Positions 1-8,464 of a stretch of DNA of 64,000 nt are shown piece after piece. Each line of letters begins with the position of its first letter. Position 1 is the first letter of the stretch. The notes below the pieces were generated by a model. The model saw nothing but the letters and a program-made list of their open reading frames with translations, had not been told where the DNA came from and did no database searches. The stretch lies in the NCBI GenBank assembly GCA_964388445.1, contig CAYMAI010000003.1:186001-250000 (forward strand), given 5' to 3'. The position numbers and the translations under genes were made by a program. This stretch comes from CAYMAI01 sp964388445. Lineage in GTDB: Bacteria > 4484-113 > JAGGVC01.

Positions 1-1
1 T

Positions 2-259
2 AAATACTTCCAAATTAACTATACGCTTTCTTCGCAGCAGGACGAAGTTGCGAAAATTGTTTCGAAACTAACCGACATCGAGAGGCAATTCAAGGACAAT
101 CCTCGCAGCGATAAGTTTTCGGGACATTTCAGCGTGCTAGAAGTAATTAAGAATCGAGGCGGAAAACGCGGCAAAGTGCTTTTCTTCCATGAAAGGTCGA
201 TAAGCAGCTTTATCCCCATTGACTATCGCGATTTCGAAGGCGATTCCGAGGTTTATTGA
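2..259 (+). CDS. C-terminal fragment of an unrecognised protein
   Basis: An open frame of 85 codons enters from the left edge and ends at TGA 257-259. Visible stretches include SVLEVIKNRGGKRGKVLFFH and a C-terminus ending GDSEVY. Codon use looks like that of the neighbouring genes, with no internal stop, so it is probably the tail of a real protein whose start lies outside the window. I do not recognise the family. It is followed almost immediately by the flippase-like gene in another frame, which suggests one transcript. Confidence 0.55.
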   Translation, partial: KYFQINYTLSSQQDEVAKIVSKLTDIERQFKDNPRSDKFSGHFSVLEVIKNRGGKRGKVLFFHERSISSFIPIDYRDFEGDSEVY

Positions 260-263
260 CACA

Positions 264-1310
264 TTGAATCCGGAAGAACAAGTACCGGAATCCGGCAACC
301 GGAAAGCCGCCGACGTCGAAACCAAAGCGAATAAACTTCCGCCAAAAACCTCCTTTAGAATTCTGCTTTCCCTTATTCTCGCAACAGCGCTGCTCGTTTT
401 CGTGTTGCGCGGAGTCGATTTCAAGGAAGTTGGGTCCCACATTTCATCTGCTGATACCCTATTGATACTATTTGCAATGGTAGCGTATTACGCCTCTTAT
501 GCGGTTCGAGCGGCAAGATGGTCTTTTATGATAAGGAGCATTGGTGGCGGAATCGGATTCGGCACCTCATTGGTTTTAATATTGTCGAGTTATGCAGTCA
601 ACTGCCTAGTTCCTGCGAAGGCCGGCGACATTTACAGGTCGTATTTCGCCGCGGAAAAAGGCAGCTCGGGAATGTTTAAAATACTCGGCACCGTGGCTGC
701 GGAGCGGGTTGCCGATTTGATTTGCGTCCTCGCCGCTTTTGCGCTTGGAGCGGCGCTGGTTTTTTCGTCTGCCAATTTCTATTCCGGGCTGTATGCGGTT
801 TCCGAAAAGCTGCTATGGTCCTTAGGCGCAGCGGTGATACTCATTTTTGTTGTAGTCACCGTCATCGCGAAAATAGACAAAGTTCTCGGCATATTAATCC
901 CCAAGAAATTCGCATCAGGTATTTCGCCAATAAAAACCGGATTTTTCGCCGCCATTTCCCGGCCATGGGCGGTTTTCGGGTTTACGATAGCAATATGGAT
1001 TCTCGAACTCGGGTGTTTCGGAATTGCGCTTGCCGCCGTCGGAGTGGGGTCGGATTTTGCGGAATCGCTTTTCGTTTCTTCAGCCTCCACACTTTCGAAT
1101 GCCGTGCCGTTCACTCCGGGCGGATTAGGAGCATACGAACTGGCTGCAAGGGAAATTTTAAACGCGGCAGGGCGCGAAATGGAGCCCATTATTGCGGCGA
1201 TAATCATTATAAGACTTATCAATTATTGGAGTTTGCTTCTATTGGGCGGAATAGCCGGTGTATTCGCCGGTTTGCGAACGGACATTAAGCGCCAAAAGGC
1301 ACGCAATTAG
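264..1310 (+). CDS. Flippase-like integral membrane protein (LPG synthase TM / UPF0104 family)
   Basis: About 348 residues with roughly eight hydrophobic segments. It resembles the membrane domain of lysylphosphatidylglycerol synthases and the UPF0104 group: LVPAKAGDIYRSYFA in the first half and PFTPGGLGAYE near the C-terminus are typical of that family. Members are thought to move or modify lipid-linked substrates in the inner membrane; the substrate here is unknown. I chose the TTG at 264, just after the upstream stop, with GAGG about 12 bases before it. An in-frame TTG at 219 would overlap the previous gene by 41 bases and has no Shine-Dalgarno sequence. The family call is fairly safe, the start is not. 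Confidence 0.75.
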   Translation: MNPEEQVPESGNRKAADVETKANKLPPKTSFRILLSLILATALLVFVLRGVDFKEVGSHISSADTLLILFAMVAYYASYAVRAARWSFMIRSIGGGIGFGTSLVLILSSYAVNCLVPAKAGDIYRSYFAAEKGSSGMFKILGTVAAERVADLICVLAAFALGAALVFSSANFYSGLYAVSEKLLWSLGAAVILIFVVVTVIAKIDKVLGILIPKKFASGISPIKTGFFAAISRPWAVFGFTIAIWILELGCFGIALAAVGVGSDFAESLFVSSASTLSNAVPFTPGGLGAYELAAREILNAAGREMEPIIAAIIIIRLINYWSLLLLGGIAGVFAGLRTDIKRQKARN

Positions 1311-1311
1311 T

Positions 1312-1340
1312 TTGACAGCGCCATACCCCCGCTATATAAT
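1312..1340 (+). promoter_or_regulatory. Consensus promoter of the tRNA-Arg pair
   Basis: TTGACA at 1312-1317 and TATAAT at 1335-1340 are separated by 17 bases: a perfect housekeeping-sigma promoter. Only six bases lie between the -10 box and the first base of tRNA-Arg(ACG), so initiation probably falls on or next to the mature 5' end. Confidence 0.9.
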
Positions 1341-1346
1341 CTGCCC

Positions 1347-1420
1347 GCACCCGTAGCTCAGTGGATTAGAGCGTCTGACTACGGATCAGGAGGTCGCAGG
1401 TTCGAATCCTGTCGGGTGCG
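1347..1420 (+). tRNA. tRNA-Arg (anticodon ACG)
   Basis: Cloverleaf of 74 bases: acceptor GCACCCG pairs with CGGGTGC, D arm GCTC/GAGC, anticodon stem TCTGA/TCAGG with loop CTACGGA (anticodon ACG), T arm GCAGG-TTCGAAT-CCTGT. The discriminator base is G. CCA is not encoded, so a CCA-adding enzyme is needed. The ACG anticodon would normally be edited to ICG by TadA to read CGU, CGC and CGA. Confidence 0.95.
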
Positions 1421-1425
1421 CATCC

Positions 1426-1497
1426 GCCCCTGTAGTTCAATGGATAGAACGGGAGTCTCCTAAACTCTAAATGCAGGTTCGATTCCTGCCGGGGGTA
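1426..1497 (+). tRNA. tRNA-Arg (anticodon CCT)
   Basis: Cloverleaf of about 72 bases, five bases after the previous tRNA and surely on the same transcript. Acceptor GCCCCTG pairs with CGGGGGT (with G-T pairs at the end and at T6-G67), D arm GTTC/GAAC, anticodon stem GGAGT/ACTCT with loop CTCCTAA (anticodon CCT, reads AGG), T arm GCAGG-TTCGATT-CCTGC. CCA is not encoded. Unlike its partner it must be released by 5' processing. Confidence 0.92.
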
Positions 1498-1535
1498 ATT
1501 CGCCGGCAGTAGTTTTCCCCTTCGCCAGCAGCAAG

Positions 1536-2462
1536 TTACAGCAATTTCAGAATCTTTTCGCGAGTTATTTTCATACTGATCAACGTCCCATTTTCGGTGA
1601 ACTCGACATCGTCCATTATGCTCCGGATTAGCAGAAGTCCTCTGCCATAATTGCGCATCAGGTTTTCCGGATCGGTAGGATCCGGCAAAGAATCGAAATC
1701 GAAGCCTTTGCCTTCATCTTTGATATTAAATACGGCAACCTCGGAATCCACTTTGAAGCGAACATTGATTTTTCTGTTTGCAAACTCGGGCTGTCTCGTC
1801 CTTTCAGTTAGAAACTTTTCATAGCCGAGCGGGTCGCGAGAAAGCGCGTCTTCTTTGTCGGCGCTGGTGATTTCGAGATTGCCGTGTTCGAAAGCGTTAA
1901 GGAGCGCCTCGTAAATGCAGATTTTCACATCCAGCAGTGAAGAAACATATTCGGGCCAAGTGTGCCGCAGCAGCTCGTTCGCGAAGGTAATAACCCCTTG
2001 AAATAAGTGATGGTCGTTCGGGAGTTCCATCTCGGCGTTTTGGGCGGTGATGAACGGCACGATGTCCCTTATAAAAACCTTTTCCTCGTGGACGGTGAAA
2101 ACCTTATCGATTACGCTGAGCAATTCATTCGCCTGAAAAGGCTTTTTAATGAAATTCGCCGCTCCGAGTCTGAGAGCCTCGATTGCATCGTTCAGCGTTC
2201 CGTAGCCCGTGATAACTATCACCGGTATGTCGAATCCGGCTTTGCGCATTTCGCCGAGCAATTCGATGCCCGTCATTACCGGCATTTTTATATCCGTAAT
2301 CACCAAATCGATTTTGTTTTCGGCGAGTTTTTCGAGCGCGTCTCTGCCGTTTTCGGCCTCGACGACGCCGAAGTCGGTTGCCGCAAGAAGTTTGCGGCGG
2401 ATAATATCTTTGATCATCGCTTCGTCGTCGGCGATGAGCACCGTTTTCTGACGTTTCTGCAT
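1536..2462 (-). CDS. Receiver domain fused to an RsbW-like HATPase (response-regulator/anti-sigma type)
   Basis: 308 residues. The N-terminal receiver (about 1-120) has the acidic pair D12/D13, phospho-acceptor D57 (VITDIKM), T85 and K107. The C-terminal half (about 160-300) is a GHKL ATPase of the serine-kinase/anti-sigma type: N box ICIYEALLNAFEHGN, G1 box DEGKGFDF, G2 box NYGRGLLLIRS. There is no dimerisation/His box, so it is not an ordinary histidine kinase. Such fusions typically regulate an anti-sigma or anti-anti-sigma partner in a phosphorylation-dependent way; no partner is visible nearby. ATG at 2462 is chosen because GGAG lies eight bases upstream and the receiver starts at once. 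Confidence 0.85.
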   Translation of the reverse strand: MQKRQKTVLIADDEAMIKDIIRRKLLAATDFGVVEAENGRDALEKLAENKIDLVITDIKMPVMTGIELLGEMRKAGFDIPVIVITGYGTLNDAIEALRLGAANFIKKPFQANELLSVIDKVFTVHEEKVFIRDIVPFITAQNAEMELPNDHHLFQGVITFANELLRHTWPEYVSSLLDVKICIYEALLNAFEHGNLEITSADKEDALSRDPLGYEKFLTERTRQPEFANRKINVRFKVDSEVAVFNIKDEGKGFDFDSLPDPTDPENLMRNYGRGLLLIRSIMDDVEFTENGTLISMKITREKILKLL

Positions 2463-2488
2463 TCGGAACTCCGGTGATTGCCAATGCC

Positions 2489-2517
2489 ATTTTAAATCAG
2501 ATTTAAACGCCAGGCAA
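2489..2517 (-). promoter_or_regulatory. Promoter of the receiver-ATPase gene
   Basis: On the minus strand TTGCCT (2512-2517) and TAAAAT (2489-2494) are 17 bases apart. The transcript would carry a leader of about 20 bases that includes the GGAG Shine-Dalgarno sequence. Confidence 0.65.
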
Positions 2518-2578
2518 CAGGTGATTACGCAAGGCATCCGCAAAAGCTGCAAAGTAACCTTGAAAGACGATTTTGTGT

Positions 2579-2584
2579 TAACAT
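2579..2584 (+). promoter_or_regulatory. -10 box of a probably leaderless M16 peptidase mRNA
   Basis: TAACAT lies exactly six bases before the GTG at 2591. The same geometry occurs at radA, the 34.5 kb oxidoreductase and others in this window. No convincing -35 box is seen at 17 bases. Confidence 0.5.
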
Positions 2585-2590
2585 TTGCCC

Positions 2591-5173
2591 GTGACCAAGA
2601 CAAAATCGCGTAACTGGACTACGCATATAAAGGAATCCACGCTTTCAAACGGACTGAAGTTGTATTTATACCAAGTACCGGGAAGCGGCCGCGTTTTCGC
2701 CGATCTCTGGCTCGGAGTAGGCGCGAAGCATGAAAAACCTCAGGAATTCGGCATATCGCACTTTCTTGAGCATATGATTTTCAAAGGAAACGAGCGATTC
2801 GGACCTGGGAAAATCGATTTGCTAACTGAAAGCAGCGGCGGCTACAACAATGCGGCTACTCATTCGGAATACACGCACTATTATTTCGTTATGCCGGAGC
2901 GGAAACTGGATTTGGCGCTCACGCTGCTATTCGAGATGTGCACTCGTCCGGCTATTGACGCTGGCGAGTTCGAAAGAGAGCGCGAGGTCGTTATCGAGGA
3001 GATAAAGCAATATCGCGACCATCCGGTCTATGGCGCTTATTTGGAGCACCAAAACAGATTTTACGAAGGCACGGCATGGGGGCATAGCACGCTGGGAACG
3101 GAGGAGACTCTTATGGGCATGTCTCCCGATTCAATGCGCAGGTACCACAAGCGACATTACACGCCGGAAAACGCTGCACTGGTCGTTTCCGGAGGTTTCA
3201 AAAACGCGGATTCGGTAATCGAATCAGTCGAAAATGTTTTCCTGGGCTGGAATAACGGTTCAGTTTCTAGGCGGCCAAATTTTGGCAGTTTTAAGTGCGG
3301 CGAATTCAAGCGATTCACGAAGTCGGCGAATCAGTCCGTTTACGGCTTTTTAAGCTTGTCCGCATTCGGCGGCGGACTTTCAAAGGAAGGGGCTCTCCTT
3401 ACGGTATTTCTTTACGCACTTGGCGCCGCATATTCCAGCAGGCTACACCAGGGATTGATGGTCGAGGAGCATCTCTGCCAAGAATACGATTTTTCAACCG
3501 AGAATACATGGCCGTCGAATTCCGTTTTGTTCAACTTTACAACGGATGAAACGGCGAAAGTAGCCAGAATCCTGGAAGTTTTCAAGCGTTGTCTCCATTC
3601 GGCGGCACTTCGGCCATTGAGCATGCAAGAAATTTCCAGCGCAAAAGCGGCTTTGATTTCCCAGCGTGCAGCCGACAGCGAAAGCGCTCCGGGGGCAGGC
3701 TCTTGGCTTGGCGAACTCGCGTATCCCCGTCATTCGATTGAAGAAATCGAACGTTACGAGGAATTCATGGAAAAAGCGACGCCGAATGAGCTTCAGGATA
3801 TCGCATCGAGGCTGGTTAAATATATCGAGAGGGCCGGACTTACGGTCTCTTATCCGAAAGAGATGAATAAGCCTCAAGCGCCCGGTAGTCTTAGAAAGTA
3901 TTTCCAGTTAGCACGAATGGAACGGGCGTCGAGTTCTTCGTCAAAATCGGAACCTCATTTCATAGCTGAACTGGATTGCGGGGCAAAGCTGTTTGGATGG
4001 CCATCAGGCAATTCCCGTCTTTTCGCGGCCAAATTTTATATCCCGTACAACATTCTGGCTGAACCGCTTGCAGGAATTAGCAGGATTGCAAATCAAGTTC
4101 TGGTCAAAGGAACAAAGGGCAAAAGCGCAGTAGATATCTCGCGATATTTCGAATCGGTTGGCGGAAGTATCGGCCCCGCATTTTCGCAGCTGCATTTGGG
4201 GGTGGAGACAGGTGTTTTGGCTTCCGATTGGAGATTGCCGATAGAAATCGTACCGGAAATACTCTCGGATCCCGCGTTCGACGGAATTGAAACGGCAAAA
4301 TCCGTTTGGGAAGCGCAAGCAGCGCTTAAAACTCAGCGCGACCAAAATCGAAGCGTTGCGTGGGCGGAGTTCGCAAGGACATTTTTCAAAGAATCGCCGT
4401 TCGGAGTTCAGCCGCTGGGCGAAGAAAAGGACTTAGGACGGATTACTCATTCGAGATTGCACAAATATTTCAAATCGGTATCGTCTCCGGAAAAAATGCT
4501 GATTGTGGCGGCGGGCAATTTCGACGGCGGTGAACTGGTGGAAACTCTGAACCGTGAATTCGGCAAACGTAAATTCGACGGAAATCGAGCCGCAATACCG
4601 AAAGAAGGCAAGTTTAAAGGGGAGAAACGCCGACTCGAAATCGAAATGGACAAGGAACAAACGGCCCTCGTCGTAGGTATTCCCGCCCCGGGAATCGGGC
4701 AGCCAGAACACGAGTTTTGGGAGATTATCAATTGCGTATTGGGTGTAGGCGCAACTTCAAGATTTTTCGTGAATCTTCGAGATAGAGATTCGCTCGCATA
4801 CGCGGTTTATAGCATGTATATTGCCGGACGCAAACTTGGATGCCTGGCCACGACGATATTGACTTCCCGCGAAAAGGTTAATCAGGCCTGGGACGGAATT
4901 TTTCGCGAAATCGCCGGCGTATTCGAAAAAGGCATCACGAAGACCGAATTCGAAGCAGCGAAAACGTTCGTCGTTCAACAATCGCTGAATGCGATCGAAA
5001 CAACGCCCGGAAAAGCGCGCGAATTGGCAAAGGCGGTGCTGCTGAATCTACCGCCGGAACATGCGCTTGCCCGAATCGAAATGCTTAAGAACATTAAGTA
5101 TTCGAAATTTTTGGAATACACAATGTCGCTGGAAATAAGGGACTGGGGAGCGGTTCAAGTCGGACGGATTTAA
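2591..5173 (+). CDS. M16 family zinc metallopeptidase (insulinase/PqqL-like, two-domain)
   Basis: 860 residues with two M16 halves. The N-terminal half carries the inverted zinc motif HFLEH, followed about 75 residues later by the glutamate-rich EREVVIEEIKQY that supplies the third ligand, so this half is catalytic. The C-terminal half (from about residue 460) resembles the inactive M16_C domains and has no HxxEH. No signal peptide is evident, so it is probably cytosolic, degrading peptides or processing a precursor. The start is set at GTG 2591, six bases after a -10 box; a TTG two codons earlier would lie inside the promoter-to-start gap. It diverges from the receiver-ATPase gene. Confidence 0.9.
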   Translation: MTKTKSRNWTTHIKESTLSNGLKLYLYQVPGSGRVFADLWLGVGAKHEKPQEFGISHFLEHMIFKGNERFGPGKIDLLTESSGGYNNAATHSEYTHYYFVMPERKLDLALTLLFEMCTRPAIDAGEFEREREVVIEEIKQYRDHPVYGAYLEHQNRFYEGTAWGHSTLGTEETLMGMSPDSMRRYHKRHYTPENAALVVSGGFKNADSVIESVENVFLGWNNGSVSRRPNFGSFKCGEFKRFTKSANQSVYGFLSLSAFGGGLSKEGALLTVFLYALGAAYSSRLHQGLMVEEHLCQEYDFSTENTWPSNSVLFNFTTDETAKVARILEVFKRCLHSAALRPLSMQEISSAKAALISQRAADSESAPGAGSWLGELAYPRHSIEEIERYEEFMEKATPNELQDIASRLVKYIERAGLTVSYPKEMNKPQAPGSLRKYFQLARMERASSSSSKSEPHFIAELDCGAKLFGWPSGNSRLFAAKFYIPYNILAEPLAGISRIANQVLVKGTKGKSAVDISRYFESVGGSIGPAFSQLHLGVETGVLASDWRLPIEIVPEILSDPAFDGIETAKSVWEAQAALKTQRDQNRSVAWAEFARTFFKESPFGVQPLGEEKDLGRITHSRLHKYFKSVSSPEKMLIVAAGNFDGGELVETLNREFGKRKFDGNRAAIPKEGKFKGEKRRLEIEMDKEQTALVVGIPAPGIGQPEHEFWEIINCVLGVGATSRFFVNLRDRDSLAYAVYSMYIAGRKLGCLATTILTSREKVNQAWDGIFREIAGVFEKGITKTEFEAAKTFVVQQSLNAIETTPGKARELAKAVLLNLPPEHALARIEMLKNIKYSKFLEYTMSLEIRDWGAVQVGRI

Positions 5174-5191
5174 CGCGGCGGCAGTTCCGGG

Positions 5192-5197
5192 TATAAT
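5192..5197 (+). promoter_or_regulatory. -10 box directly upstream of the 71-residue membrane protein
   Basis: A perfect TATAAT ends seven bases before ATG 5205, so the message is probably leaderless or nearly so. It overlaps the end region of the M16 gene transcription unit. Confidence 0.55.
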
Positions 5198-5204
5198 TGG
5201 AGTG

Positions 5205-5420
5205 ATGGTAGGCGAATATTTGCTGTTGGCTCTCGCGATATCGTGTGCCGGCTATTTTGTCTATATTCAGGATTATATTTCCGATCCGCAGAAGCGAAAA
5301 AAGGACGCGGCATGGCTGGATGTTTGGGAGCGACAAAATAAAAAGCGGCAAATCGAAAACGAGAAAAGGCGTCCTTCGCTGGACGGAATGTTCTATCGGG
5401 AAAAACTGGAAGTCAAGTAA
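5205..5420 (+). CDS. Small single-pass membrane protein, unknown
   Basis: 71 residues: one N-terminal hydrophobic segment (about residues 3-21, EYLLLALAISCAGYFVYI) followed by a highly charged tail rich in K, R and E. That topology suggests an inner-membrane anchor with a cytosolic tail. No known motif is seen. It lies between the M16 gene and the convergent ispF-RNase H gene, and has its own -10 box, which supports a real gene. It could be a spurious ORF, but its composition looks protein-like. Confidence 0.55.
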   Translation: MVGEYLLLALAISCAGYFVYIQDYISDPQKRKKDAAWLDVWERQNKKRQIENEKRRPSLDGMFYREKLEVK

Positions 5421-5435
5421 CTCCGTGCAAAAAAC

Positions 5436-6482
5436 TTATGGCTTTCGAAGCTTTGACGCCTCTTTGGCCAAATAGTCCGCAATCGAATTTTCGCCGCGAG
5501 GCACGTGGGTAATCTTTAGTTTTTTGAATCTTGCCGCAAGTGCGCTTGCTTCGGCGAAAAGACCGCTCACGCTTGGGCTTTTTACCTTGTATATGCCGTT
5601 CACCTGCTTAACCACAAGCTCGCTGTCCATTTTAATTTCGATTCGCGATTCGAAAAAAGACGAGCCATCGAAAAATTTAAGCAGTTCTATCAGCGCCGAG
5701 TATTCGGCGACATTGTTCGTGGCATTGCCGATTTTCCACGAAAACGCGCATACCGGTTCGCCGCCCGGTTCGCAAATAACCGCCGCACAGCCCGATGGTC
5801 CGGGATTTCCTAGCGACGCCCCGTCCGTGTAGCATAGAATCGAATCGAGTTCCTTCAGCGCCGCCGACAATTCGCGGATGCCGCTTATGGCTGCTGAAGG
5901 CGGATGTTTATATACCGTGCCTGGGAGTTTTTCCTTGCCTTCAGCGGATGCTCTTGACTTGGATTTTGGCATTTCGGATACTTCGCCTCCAGCCGGCGCG
6001 CGAACGACCGTTACAGCGGCAATTGCGGCTATCCCCTCTTTGCGACCCGCGAAACCCAATCCTTCCGTAGTTGTCGCCTTGACACTGACGAAGTCGATTC
6101 CTCCAAGTTTCATCGCCGAAGCGATTTTCTCCCGAATTCGAGCGTTGTATGGTGCCAGTTTTGGATGTTCCGTTATTACTGTCACATCTACAAACTCCGG
6201 AGAAAATCCTGCTTCAATTGCCATTTCCGTACATTTAGCCAGCAAGTCTGCGCTCGAAATGCCCTTCCATTTTGCTGATGTATCGGGAAAGTGCATTCCG
6301 AGGTCGCCCAGCGCGCAGGCGCCGAGAAGTGCGTCGCAAATTGCATGGAGCAATACGTCGGCGTCGGAATGACCTGCAAGACCGGGTGAGTCAGGTATTT
6401 CTATTCCGCCTAATACTAACTTGCGGGTATTGTCGAATCTATGTGCGTCGAATCCTATGCCAGTCCTGTAATCGCCTTTCAT
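5436..6482 (-). CDS. ispF: Bifunctional IspF (MECDP synthase) - ribonuclease HI fusion
   Basis: 348 residues in one uninterrupted frame. Residues 1-160 are a complete IspF (2-C-methyl-D-erythritol 2,4-cyclodiphosphate synthase, MEP pathway): metal ligands D12 and H14 in FDAHRF, H46 in GHSDADVLLHA, and the KATTTEGLGFAGR motif. A polar linker (about 161-200) leads to a complete RNase HI domain (about 215-345) with D220 (YTDGAS), E260 (NNVAEYSA), D286 (KMDSELVV) and D336 (SIADYLAKEA), so all four catalytic acids are kept. It overlaps ispD by four bases in the radA-yacL-ispD-ispF order. RNase HI fused to IspF is not an arrangement I know; a function for the coupling is not evident. Confidence 0.92.
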   Translation of the reverse strand: MKGDYRTGIGFDAHRFDNTRKLVLGGIEIPDSPGLAGHSDADVLLHAICDALLGACALGDLGMHFPDTSAKWKGISSADLLAKCTEMAIEAGFSPEFVDVTVITEHPKLAPYNARIREKIASAMKLGGIDFVSVKATTTEGLGFAGRKEGIAAIAAVTVVRAPAGGEVSEMPKSKSRASAEGKEKLPGTVYKHPPSAAISGIRELSAALKELDSILCYTDGASLGNPGPSGCAAVICEPGGEPVCAFSWKIGNATNNVAEYSALIELLKFFDGSSFFESRIEIKMDSELVVKQVNGIYKVKSPSVSGLFAEASALAARFKKLKITHVPRGENSIADYLAKEASKLRKP

Positions 6483-7168
6483 TTCGTTTCTTCCTCGGTT
6501 CTCTTATCGAATACAAATCTTGCATAAGAGATATGAAACTCGGTTGTAATTTTAAAATTCTCTTCCTCACCCGCAACAATTTTTAGAGATAAACCGTGCT
6601 TAACAAATATGGAACCGTCGTCGCTGAAGTCCTTGTCGATAATTTGCGGCTTGCCGTGCATTTCTTGAATCAGGCCCAATGGGAATCCCTGAGGAGTTTG
6701 GACTGCCGTTAATGCCGACCTATCGAGCACTTCGATCGCACCGCCCGAATGCAAAGCAATGTATATCGTGTCCTGTACCGGCAATCCCGGAATTACGCAG
6801 CAATCAGGCGCAAGATTATCGATTACCCGTTCGAACAGCGCTTTCGACGCAAAAGGTCTTGCGCAATCGTGGATGAGAACGTAATCGCCCGCGCATTCCC
6901 TCAAGCCCGCACGAACCGAATCCTGACGTCTTTCGCCGCCTTGAACGATTACGCCGTCAACCTGCAACGATTCCATAACTTCGGAAGCCGGCATTGCCGT
7001 TTCATTGTTAGCCACGATCACGACTTTCGTCCATTCGGCGGCGCGAATTGTATTTGCGATAACATGGCGTAATACGGATTTGCCAGGCGAAATTTCGGCC
7101 AGAAGCTTGTTTTCGTTTCCAAATCTTACCGAACGCCCGGCGGCGAGCAAAAGGAGCGCAACCTCCAT
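6479..7168 (-). CDS. ispD: IspD, 2-C-methyl-D-erythritol 4-phosphate cytidylyltransferase
   Basis: 229 residues, the usual length. The N-terminal nucleotide-binding signature LLLAAGRSVRFG, QGGERRQDSV, the VLIHDCARPF motif and QTPQGF are all present. It makes CDP-methylerythritol in the MEP isoprenoid pathway; the next gene supplies IspF. ATG 7168 is preferred (GGGAG five bases upstream); a GTG at 7174 overlaps the stop of the PIN/TRAM gene and sits inside that Shine-Dalgarno sequence. Its stop overlaps the ispF start by four bases, indicating translational coupling. Confidence 0.95.
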   Translation of the reverse strand: MEVALLLLAAGRSVRFGNENKLLAEISPGKSVLRHVIANTIRAAEWTKVVIVANNETAMPASEVMESLQVDGVIVQGGERRQDSVRAGLRECAGDYVLIHDCARPFASKALFERVIDNLAPDCCVIPGLPVQDTIYIALHSGGAIEVLDRSALTAVQTPQGFPLGLIQEMHGKPQIIDKDFSDDGSIFVKHGLSLKIVAGEEENFKITTEFHISYARFVFDKRTEEETK

Positions 7169-7170
7169 TT

Positions 7171-8376
7171 TCACTCCCTATGGCCGGGATTGTCGGCATC
7201 GAGAAGGTGGGCGAAAATGAGCCTTCCCGCAGCCGTCTGCATAATGCTCGTCACTCTCACGATTCGTTGATGCCCGATGTGGTCCACCCCGTTTTCAACG
7301 ACTACCATCGTTCCGTCGTCAAGGTATCCGACGCCCTGACCATGCTCTTTTCCCGGCTTGCTTAAAAGCACTTGAAGGTTTTCATTCGGAATTACCATCG
7401 GCTTTACCGCATTCGCAAGTTCGTTAATGTTCAAAACGCTTACTTGCTGAACCGTCGCCACTTTGTTCAGGTTGAAATCGTTGGTTACCACAATGCCGCC
7501 AAGGTTTTTTGCAACGCGGATTATCTGCTCATCTACCGAATTCGACTGAGATTCCTCTTCGGCGTCGTTGTAAATGGAAATCGGAATGGACGGATTTCCG
7601 CGCAGTTCGTTTAGTATCTCAAGTCCACGCCTGCCTTTTGTTCGGCGCATATGGTCGTTGGAGTCGGCGATATTTTGAAGTTCCCTTAGCACGCTTTCCG
7701 GGATTACCAATACTCCTTCCAAAAAATGGGTGCGTGCGACCTCGGCGATTCTTCCGTCGATTATTGCGCTTGTGTCGATGACTTTCGGCGGAATACCCCT
7801 GATGCCGAACTCGGCGCCCAATACGTCGGCTTTCCTTTCGGGGTAAAATACGTTAACCGCAAGATACATCCCGAAGTATCCGAGCCACAAAAGGAAAATC
7901 AAATAGAGGCCGATTCTTACAATGGGGTCTTGAAACAAGTTCGATTCCGCCTCGCGCATAAAGGAATAGAGCGGAATGACAATTAAAAACGTGAGCCCGG
8001 CGCCCGTAATCAAACCTAATATGCCGGCTACGATTCTTTCTTTGGAAGTTCTTTGAAGTACGGCAAGAATGTTCGTGAGAAGCGAGTCAAGCCGCCGCCC
8101 GAGAAATCCGCTGGCTAGGTATCCGAACAAAAATCCAAGCGTAAGGATGATTACTTTGACGATTCTGAGAAGTCTTACGTTTTCAACCTGTTCTCCGATG
8201 ATGTTGGTCAAAAGATTAGGGTTGTTTTGAACAAACTGGTCAATTTGCTGGGGCTGAAACTCCGTAAGGCTTTTTTCGAATGGCGACAGCCACAAATAAT
8301 CGTAAAGCTGCGCGCATACATAGCCCAAAAGGCCGCCTATTAAAACACCAAGAATTCTCGCAACAACTTTGCTCAT
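7171..8376 (-). CDS. Membrane-anchored PIN/TRAM domain protein (YacL-like)
   Basis: 401 residues. About four membrane segments occupy residues 5-175. A PIN nuclease domain follows (KVIDTSAIIDGRI near 197, and IVVTNDFNL near 295 as acidic motifs), then a C-terminal TRAM domain (about 330-395, GQGVGYLDDGTMVVVENG). This is the YacL/PilT-like architecture found beside radA and ispD in Bacillus and relatives. The conserved acids suggest RNase activity at the membrane, but the substrate is unknown. It lies 88 bases after radA and overlaps ispD. A TAGAAT box in that 88-base gap may give it its own transcript. Confidence 0.9.
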   Translation of the reverse strand: MSKVVARILGVLIGGLLGYVCAQLYDYLWLSPFEKSLTEFQPQQIDQFVQNNPNLLTNIIGEQVENVRLLRIVKVIILTLGFLFGYLASGFLGRRLDSLLTNILAVLQRTSKERIVAGILGLITGAGLTFLIVIPLYSFMREAESNLFQDPIVRIGLYLIFLLWLGYFGMYLAVNVFYPERKADVLGAEFGIRGIPPKVIDTSAIIDGRIAEVARTHFLEGVLVIPESVLRELQNIADSNDHMRRTKGRRGLEILNELRGNPSIPISIYNDAEEESQSNSVDEQIIRVAKNLGGIVVTNDFNLNKVATVQQVSVLNINELANAVKPMVIPNENLQVLLSKPGKEHGQGVGYLDDGTMVVVENGVDHIGHQRIVRVTSIMQTAAGRLIFAHLLDADNPGHRE

Positions 8377-8464
8377 TTATAGCACTTTGCCCGCAATGGT
8401 CAGCGGGGCTAAATTCTAGCACCACAATCCGCTATATTCCATTCATTTCTGCGCTCGGCTCATT

